Part shown: positions 7,919 to 13,445 of the stretch, piece after piece
Numbering within the stretch: position 1 is the stretch's first letter
How the letters are laid out: each line of letters begins with the position of its first letter
From: Dictyocoela muelleri
Lineage: Eukaryota; Microsporidia
NCBI GenBank assembly: GCA_016256075.1
Contig: SDVU01000434.1
Location: forward strand, 1 to 13,445
Direction: 5' to 3'
DNA: 13,445 nt
The notes under the pieces: model-generated
What the model was told of the DNA's origin: nothing
The model's input: the letters and a program-made list of their open reading frames with translations, nothing else
Database searches by the model: none
Translations under genes and position numbers: made by a program

Positions 7919-9804
7919 AGCATACTCAAATACACTTCAACATGCCCGAAAAAGATAAATCCTCCTTCCTTTAAATTTAAAATTTATAACCACATGCCAC
8001 TCAACAAGAAACTGATAAAAAAAACATAAAATTCAAAATACCAACACCAATCCAACGAAAATCAATACCGCAAATTCTAAATTTAAATGAATTTATTGGT
8101 ATTTCACAGACAGGATCTGGAAAGACTTTGGCTTATTTGATACCACTTGTTCAGCTAGCCATTGATGGTAAACGATCTTTAGTTGTTGTTCCTACTAAGG
8201 AACTTAAAAATCAAGTTGAAGAGGTTAGAAATGAATTGTGTCGAGGGATTGATTTTCAACGAAGTGAAGATGAAAATTTTAAAATCATTAAAACTGATAA
8301 AAATGTTGAAACTGATAAATTCAATAAAGATAAATTCAATAACGACAAATTCATTAAAGATAAAAAAGATAAAAAAGATAAATTCAATAAAGACAAAAAA
8401 GATATATTCATTAAATCCAGTGAATTCAAAACACCCGCAGATGAAATACTTTTTCATTTTCAAAATTCAAATCCGATCACAATCACGACACCTGGTCAAA
8501 TCAAAAATATGATTAAAAAATTTGAAATTGTTGTTCTTGACGAGATGGATATTTTGATTGACGAGTTTTATAACGATTTAAAAATGATCAATAACGAGGA
8601 ACAGATAAAGAAGAACATAAATTTGATCAAAAGTGGTAATATCAGGAAGAAAAAAGATAATGTAAATTTAGAAGTTAAGAATAAATCTTTTAATATAAAT
8701 TATTTGTCAAATACACAACTTATTGGATTTTCAGCAACTCTTCCTTCAAAGATGAATGATTTTTTTTCTAATCCTGTGATTGTCAGAGAAAAAGAAGGAT
8801 TAAGTGATAATTTAGTTTCTTTTTTCTTTTACGTTCGCGATAATAAAGATCAATTTTTGTTATTTTTGTTGATGAAGGTTGAAAGTGCCTTGATTTTTGT
8901 TTCTAATCGGTATACGGCTCAGTATTTAGAAGAGTTGATCAATAGGGCAAATATTTTAAAAGGCCGAGGATCGAAAGAAAATAAAGGTAATAAAGTTGGT
9001 GATGATAACAATGATATTAATATTAACAATTATAAAAATGATATTAACAATGATATTAATAAACAATACACTGCTCAATCACTCTACTCATCACTTGATG
9101 ACCAAAGCAGGTCCGTAATTTATAACAATTTTAAATGCAAAAAAACTAAATTTTTAATAGTAACAGATATTGCTGCACGTGGTCTACATCTTCAGAATTT
9201 AGAAATTCTCGTTAACTACGACATGGCTGATGAAAAAGTATTTCTTCATCGTGTTGGACGAGTTGGTCGTAACAAAAAAGGAGCTGTTTTCTCCCTGGTC
9301 ACCAGCCTTGATGTTCACCATTATGTCGATATCAAGGCAACTTATTATGAAAATAAAGATTGTCATCTTTTCGATAGTCCTTATTACAAGTCTAAGAGAC
9401 TGTTAAATTCTAATTGTGATGATTTGGAATCGATTCGTGAATGTGGAATCAGGGCGTATAAGAAAAGTATAAAGTTTAGGAAAAATGTTTTCAGTCAGGC
9501 AGATTCATCGTTGTTGATTAATGATTTGAAGGAGTTTAATTTTGATGTTTTGAATGATATTTTTAATAAAACTGATTTTGTTAAAGAGAAAGGTGGTGAG
9601 AGAAATAATCTTTTGGAGAATATTCGAAATTACAGACAATTTGGATCTGAAGATTCTAAAGTTCAACAAAAAGAAGAATTTAAGGCTCAAAAAGAAAAAA
9701 TTGAGTGTCAAAAAGAAAAATTTAAGGATCAATTTTACATTCCTTACAGAAGTAAAAAATCAAAATTAATACATTCATCAGTTTATTCAGTTCAAAAAGA
9801 TTGA
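7916..9804 (+). CDS. DBP10: DEAD-box RNA helicase Dbp10/DDX54, with a frame change at an A8 run
   Basis: ATP-dependent RNA helicase of nucleolar 60S ribosomal-subunit assembly. The N-terminus (ATG 7916) reads in one frame up to the eight A at 8017-8024; the Q motif (PTPIQRKSIP, 8041) and everything after read in another. One extra A (or a -1 slip) joins them, giving about 629 aa. Motifs: I SQTGSGKT, Ia PTKEL, Ib TTPGQI, II DEMD (not DEAD), III SAT, IV ALIFVSN, V TDIAARGLH (usually ARGID/LD), VI HRVGRVGR. The run FSATLPS through LSDNL and FF.VRDNK, the block SLYSSLDDQSRS, and FKDQFYIPYRSKK near the C-terminus match DDX54/Dbp10 rather than other helicases. The usual long tail after FYIPY is missing. 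There are two low-complexity insertions: Lys/Asp/Phe/Asn-rich between Ia and Ib (about 8300-8410) and Asn/Asp/Ile-rich between IV and V (about 8980-9065). The stretch from 8128 is open with no ATG before the stop at 7987, so the upstream frame is needed for a start. Confidence 0.9.
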
Positions 9805-10154
9805 AAACTTGAAAAAGTGATTTATTATTTTTAAAAGTATAATAAACTTAATTTTGAAATTTTATTATAATTAATAATTAGGGTACTTTTTATAAATATC
9901 ATGATGATTATTATTATAAATAATGATTATTATTATAAATAATCATAATGATTTTTATTATAATTGATGATTAATGTTACTTATTATAATTATTTATGAT
10001 GATGAAAAGGTTACTTATTTTATTTTTAAAAAATAAAGAGAATGGGTTGTTCTTAAATGATTTTTTTTATTCTCTATGAAAATTTTTTTAATATTTTAAA
10101 TTGAATTAAGAAATGATTTAATAAAAATATTTAACTAATACTATGAAAAATATT
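9805..10154. other. AT-rich intergenic region with a small tandem repeat
   Basis: No gene. A 19-bp unit (ATGATTATTATTATAAATA) occurs twice in tandem at 9904-9941 with related inverted versions after it. AGAGAAT (10037-10043) and ATTCTCT (10069-10075) could pair around a 25-base loop with a T run, but in this composition I do not call a terminator. Confidence 0.6.
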
Positions 10155-11192
10155 GGATCAAGTCACAAATTTGCCCCCAGAAATACATAAGTCAAAATTT
10201 GCCCCCCAGAAAAAAATATTTTTTAATTATTTATTTTTATTAAATTGAATACTTTTTAAAGACAATCTCCTTCTATATTGTCTCGCCACATCCATTCGTT
10301 TATATATAGGTATAAATCAGTCTTCCTCACACCTTTCATTATTTTAGACCTATACTTATTTTTGTTCCAATATGACTCAATATGTTGAGTATGTACACCA
10401 GTAATTGGATCCACAAAGTGTAGTTTGTGTCTTACAGTGTCATTTTCATATAACTCTGCATTAATACTACGATATGCAGGTCTTTCGTCGCTATGCATTA
10501 TAGATCCAGGAGATACAACTCTTTCTATGATAGGAAGTAGTGTTTCCTGTTTCCTATTAGGAACTATTTCTATATAGCCTCTTGCAGGAATAAATGAGGT
10601 ATCTAGGATACCAAAAATCCATATCTTCTCCCCACTAGCTCGTCCTCTTCTATGCTTTTGCTTATGGTAAAAGCAGGTTTCATCAATTTGACAAATTATA
10701 CCATCTCCTCCCAACAGTATAGGATTATTAATCATGTATTTATAAATTAACAATCTTTTTTCTTATAAAATTTTAATATTGTTTTTCTATTAATTTCCAT
10801 AGACTCTATAAAATTTATAGGGTGGTCTTCATTTCCAAATTTATAAATTAAATAATTGCAATCTATAAAAATGATGTTGAAATCACATAAAAAACTTTCA
10901 CTCCTAATGGTTTTTGTGGTTTTATATTTAGCACATGATTTAGTTTGGCATTTACAAACGTACTTGTCAGTAGAGTTCTTCTTTGAGGTCTCCACCATAT
11001 TTGTATTACAAAATTGGGAGGACATTGAACTTTTTAAGACTCTTTTTTATCTTAGAAATAAAATCTGTTCTTCTATGCTCATGGATGCTAATCTTCGTTT
11101 TACTTCAGTATAAAATGACATGGGCTAAAAATTATTTAAAAATTTACACAAGTCCAAAATTTGCCCCTAGGGGTAAATTTTGGACTTGATCT
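10155..11192 (-). mobile_element. Merlin (IS1595-like) DNA transposon, 1038 bp
   Basis: Flanked on both sides by AAAATATT (10147-10154 and 11193-11200), an exact 8-bp target duplication of the size Merlin makes. The surrounding 20-bp array also contains this word. Ends: GGATCAAGTCACAAATTTGC at 10155 versus, from the other side, AGATCAAGTCCAAAATTTAC. Both ends hold a second subterminal copy: direct at 10188-10206, and inverted at the right, where 11149-11188 is a 40-bp palindrome with one mismatch (CAAGTCCAAAATTTGCCCC then its complement). It carries one transposase on the minus strand. Confidence 0.9.
10256..11121 (-). pseudogene. Merlin/IS1595-type transposase, frame-broken
   Basis: Cut-and-paste DDE transposase for the surrounding element. 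A start at 11121 has CCC directly before it. Open pieces are 11121-11050, about 11025-10747 (with a Cys-rich segment VCKCQTKSC like the family's zinc ribbon) and 10753-10256 (catalytic domain), about 288 codons in all, normal for Merlin. The catalytic triad is present: Asp in CQIDET, Asp in MHSDERPAY and Glu in HTQHIESYW. GRASGEKIWIFGI and KYRSKIMKGVR are typical family blocks. The main break between zinc region and catalytic domain falls at an A6 tract (near 10754-10765), and there are two further frame problems in the first 45 codons. The catalytic half is a continuous 165-codon frame, so inactivation looks recent, or some breaks may be assembly errors at homopolymers. Confidence 0.85.
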
Positions 11193-11275
11193 AAAATATT
11201 TTTATTTTTTTAGAAAAATATTTTTATATTTTGAAAAATATTTTTATACTATAAAAAATATTTTTATATTTTGAA
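11193..11275. repeat. 20-bp tandem array (GAAAAATATTTTTATATTTT)
   Basis: Three good copies at 11213-11272 and a diverged one before them. The same pattern (CTATGAAAAATATT) stops at 10154, so the Merlin element probably inserted in this array. Confidence 0.85.
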
Positions 11276-11784
11276 GTGGCATTATAAATATGAAAGAAGT
11301 ATGTGACATTTTCTTTGTTTTAAAAAGATTAGGGTAAGGTATAGTAAGAGACGGTTTTTACGAAACAAATTTGTAAAATTTGAAAAGAAAGAATAAACAA
11401 TTCCAAAAATATATTTTTATATAACATGTTGAAATATATATGATTGGCAATCCACTAGTTATTTTCTACCATATCTTTCAGACATTTGATCTTTGGTGTG
11501 TAGTTTATACGTCACCACTAGGTTACCTAGATGCCCAGGGGTATAGGTGATTTTCGTTTATAATTAAACAGCAGGAACGGGCAATTAGTCGTTTTTTTCA
11601 CTACATATTTTGCCGATATGCGTCGCTTATCGAACATCACACTCAGGAGGGCCAAATATACTTCACTATAAAAGATTAGACCGATTCTTAATGGCACATA
11701 CATAACTGAAAAAATTGTATATTACTACTATATTTCTATGGTAATGACTGATTAATGTAATTCTCTATTATTTATTAAAGTGAA
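11276..11784. other. No gene recognised; locally less AT-rich
   Basis: Between about 11440 and 11650 the base composition is visibly less AT-rich than the neighbours, but every frame on both strands is closed within about 40 codons. CTAGGT/ACCTAG at 11518-11530 is a small palindrome. It could be an old, eroded gene or element. I found no protein motif that would name it. Confidence 0.5.
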
Positions 11785-11853
11785 GTCAGCGGGATTCGGA
11801 CCAGATACTTAAATGTTAGAACTAGGTGTGTGAACAATTTAGCTATCTGACCT
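11785..11853 (-). repeat. tRNA-derived sequence, copy 2
   Basis: 69 nt on the minus strand, homologous to 506-574 over its whole length. The shared blocks are the 3' end CCGAATCCCGCTGAC and the central ATTTAAGTAT. GTCAG at the 5' end pairs with CTGAC at the 3' end, an acceptor-like stem better than in copy 1. The B box is GGTCCGAATCC (one change) and the A box is more eroded. It is a diverged sister copy, probably not a functional tRNA. Confidence 0.55.
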
Positions 11854-13445
11854 CAAATAATCTTTCGATTGAAAAAATATAAATAATTGAACTTATTGTA
11901 TATTTTATTTGTTTTAAAAGATCATGCAAATGTCTTTTGTAATGATTTTCGGATACTCTTCTATTATCTTATCCATGAGATTAAACAGATATTTATGATG
12001 TGTAAAAATATAAAAAAGCAGATTAAAATTGCTGATACTGTTAATTTAATAATTATTTTTCAAATCTGCGTTATTCAACTTATTAAATTCAAAAAATACA
12101 TCTTCTTCATCTGAGATTTAATCAAGATATTCTACTTTAGTGCTTCTTTTATTTCGACTCCTTTAATACATTTTGTATAATAATAATAGGTTTTTTAGTT
12201 TTCAGTTCTTTATTGTTGCATTCGTTACATATTTAAAATAGTTTTTATTATGTAAACAAAATTTAAAAGGTGCGCTTTTCAAGGCTTCCAGATTGATATA
12301 AATCGGTTCGACAAAAGTTTGTCTCGAAAATATTTTTGCAAATAAATTTTCCTGGCAAGTAAATAGTCATAAAGCTCGATGGTAAAGACTCTTAAGCATA
12401 TTTTCAAGTTTCGACGTATAAATATAGTTTGCATCACATAAATAAATAGTCGATGAATAAAACTAAGCGCGAATAGAAAAGCAGTAATATACAGAATTTA
12501 GTACAGTATAGCGAAATAAACAGTCTATAAGACAATAAAATAAAAGCGCTGGGTGTAGAGACGAGCAAAAATGTTATAAAACTAAATAAATAATAAAAAG
12601 CGTTGATTTCTTACATCCTGAAGTAATTGATGATATAAAATTCGCTTATAGGGCAGCGCTTAGGAAAGTTAGGTAGTTACCCAATAAACAAAGAACCGAA
12701 ATTCCAAATATCTATGTTTGAGTCATTCTCTTATTCGACAATTATAATTATTGTATTTTCCAGGTGAACTCAAGCGAGTTTTTAATCTAAAAAAATAAAA
12801 ATAATTATTTACGCCTCTTAAAGTTTTCGGAATTATCTAAATAATGTGTGATATAAAAACATACGAAAAATTTTGCCAGAATTGGAACCAATTATATCTA
12901 AATAATTCTAATATACCTATTTATAGGGTTGGAATTTAATTGAGTTAAAATAATAGGAGCTCGTCGTGTTATTTATTTTATATCATATATCCGGTGAAAT
13001 TATCACATAGATTTAATATACTATATTTTCAGGAATTAAGGTAGCATTTAAACGAGAAAAATACTCCTCAACAAAAAACTGATTGTTAAGCATGATATCT
13101 TTTTTCCTCTGTAAATATATTGAGACCCTCCAAATCCAAATTTTTAAAGAATCTTGTTGTGTATATTTACCAATAAAAGAGTCTCAGCGGTTGAGGGCTA
13201 TAAAACCGCACATAATCAAAACGGGGTCATGAAACTAAAAAATAAAATTTTTTTAAAAAGTTAAATTATTCGAATATTAATCAATATTTTTATTAAAAAA
13301 CTTGGTACTACCTTGGTTTATCCCCCAAAAAAAGTTTTCGGAGAAGTGTTACAACAATTATAAATAGTTGTGTAAATACAAAGATAAATTCAAATATTCT
13401 GTCGGATTCTTAAATAAATAATTTTTTGATATAAAAAGTATAATT
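11854..13445. other. Long stretch without a supportable gene
   Basis: An open frame at 11887-12114 begins with TTG, lacks an early ATG and a CCC signal, and is mostly Ile/Phe/Lys, as expected by chance in this composition. From 12240 to 12800 the sequence is less repetitive and contains scattered GC-richer words, but stops interrupt all frames. A GCGGTT/AACCGC hairpin lies at 13187-13209. No transposon ends, tRNA or tandem arrays were seen. Confidence 0.5.

Noticed and set aside
8179-8512. Open frames on both strands inside DBP10
   Set aside because: Shadows of the Lys/Asn-rich insertion; the helicase frame carries the conserved motifs.
10856-11189. Plus-strand open frames opposite the Merlin transposase
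   Set aside because: No motif, no CCC start, and they overlap the recognisable transposase and the inverted repeat.
11887-12114. Possible 75-codon gene
   Set aside because: TTG start, low-complexity Ile/Phe/Lys composition, no start signal and no recognisable family.
13181-13230. Third tRNA-like copy (CTCAGCGGTTGAG with a downstream T run)
   Set aside because: Only an A-box-like word matches; there is no B box and no alignment to the two 69-nt copies outside it.

Overview
The window looks like a microsporidian nuclear contig from a repeat-expanded species. Four signs point this way. The DNA is extremely AT-rich. The coding regions show no introns. The two recognisable host genes are shortened, highly diverged eukaryotic proteins with Asn/Lys-rich insertions. 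Five of the starts have a CCC or CCCC run at or within 3 nt of the ATG, a translation/transcription-start signature known from microsporidia. I cannot name the species from sequence alone.

Layout. Positions 1-505 are short tandem arrays. A 69-nt tRNA-derived sequence follows at 506-574 (minus); a diverged sister copy lies at 11785-11853. Positions 622-2468 hold a degraded, unrecognised protein gene on the plus strand with a Ser-Gly tract, a coiled, charged middle, a 7-residue tandem repeat and a hydrophobic tail. It is interrupted at 1890-2303 by a 414-bp non-autonomous Merlin-like element (MITE). Positions 2724-4101 form a 1.38-kb nested palindrome: two different satellite arrays, each present on both arms in opposite orientation, with matching ends and a possible 8-bp target duplication. 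This is the most unusual object in the window.

The host genes are CHK1 (DNA-damage checkpoint kinase, minus, 4252-5775) and DBP10/DDX54 (ribosome-biogenesis DEAD-box helicase, plus, 7916-9804). They are divergently arranged. The 2.1 kb between them is filled by AT-rich arrays and by a decayed Tc1/IS630-type transposon (6543-7794) that landed in one of these arrays. DBP10 needs a one-base frame change at a run of eight A to join its true N-terminus and Q motif to the rest.

Positions 10155-11192 are a Merlin (IS1595-like) DNA transposon with inverted repeats, an 8-bp target duplication and a transposase broken by a few frame changes but with its DDE triad intact. Its ends share sequence and a subterminal palindrome with the 1890-2303 MITE, so the two belong to one mobilisation system. 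From 11193 to the end there is a 20-bp array, the second tRNA-like copy and about 1.6 kb with no supportable gene.

CHK1 and DBP10 act in unrelated housekeeping pathways. Everything else is repeats, transposons and one decaying gene.
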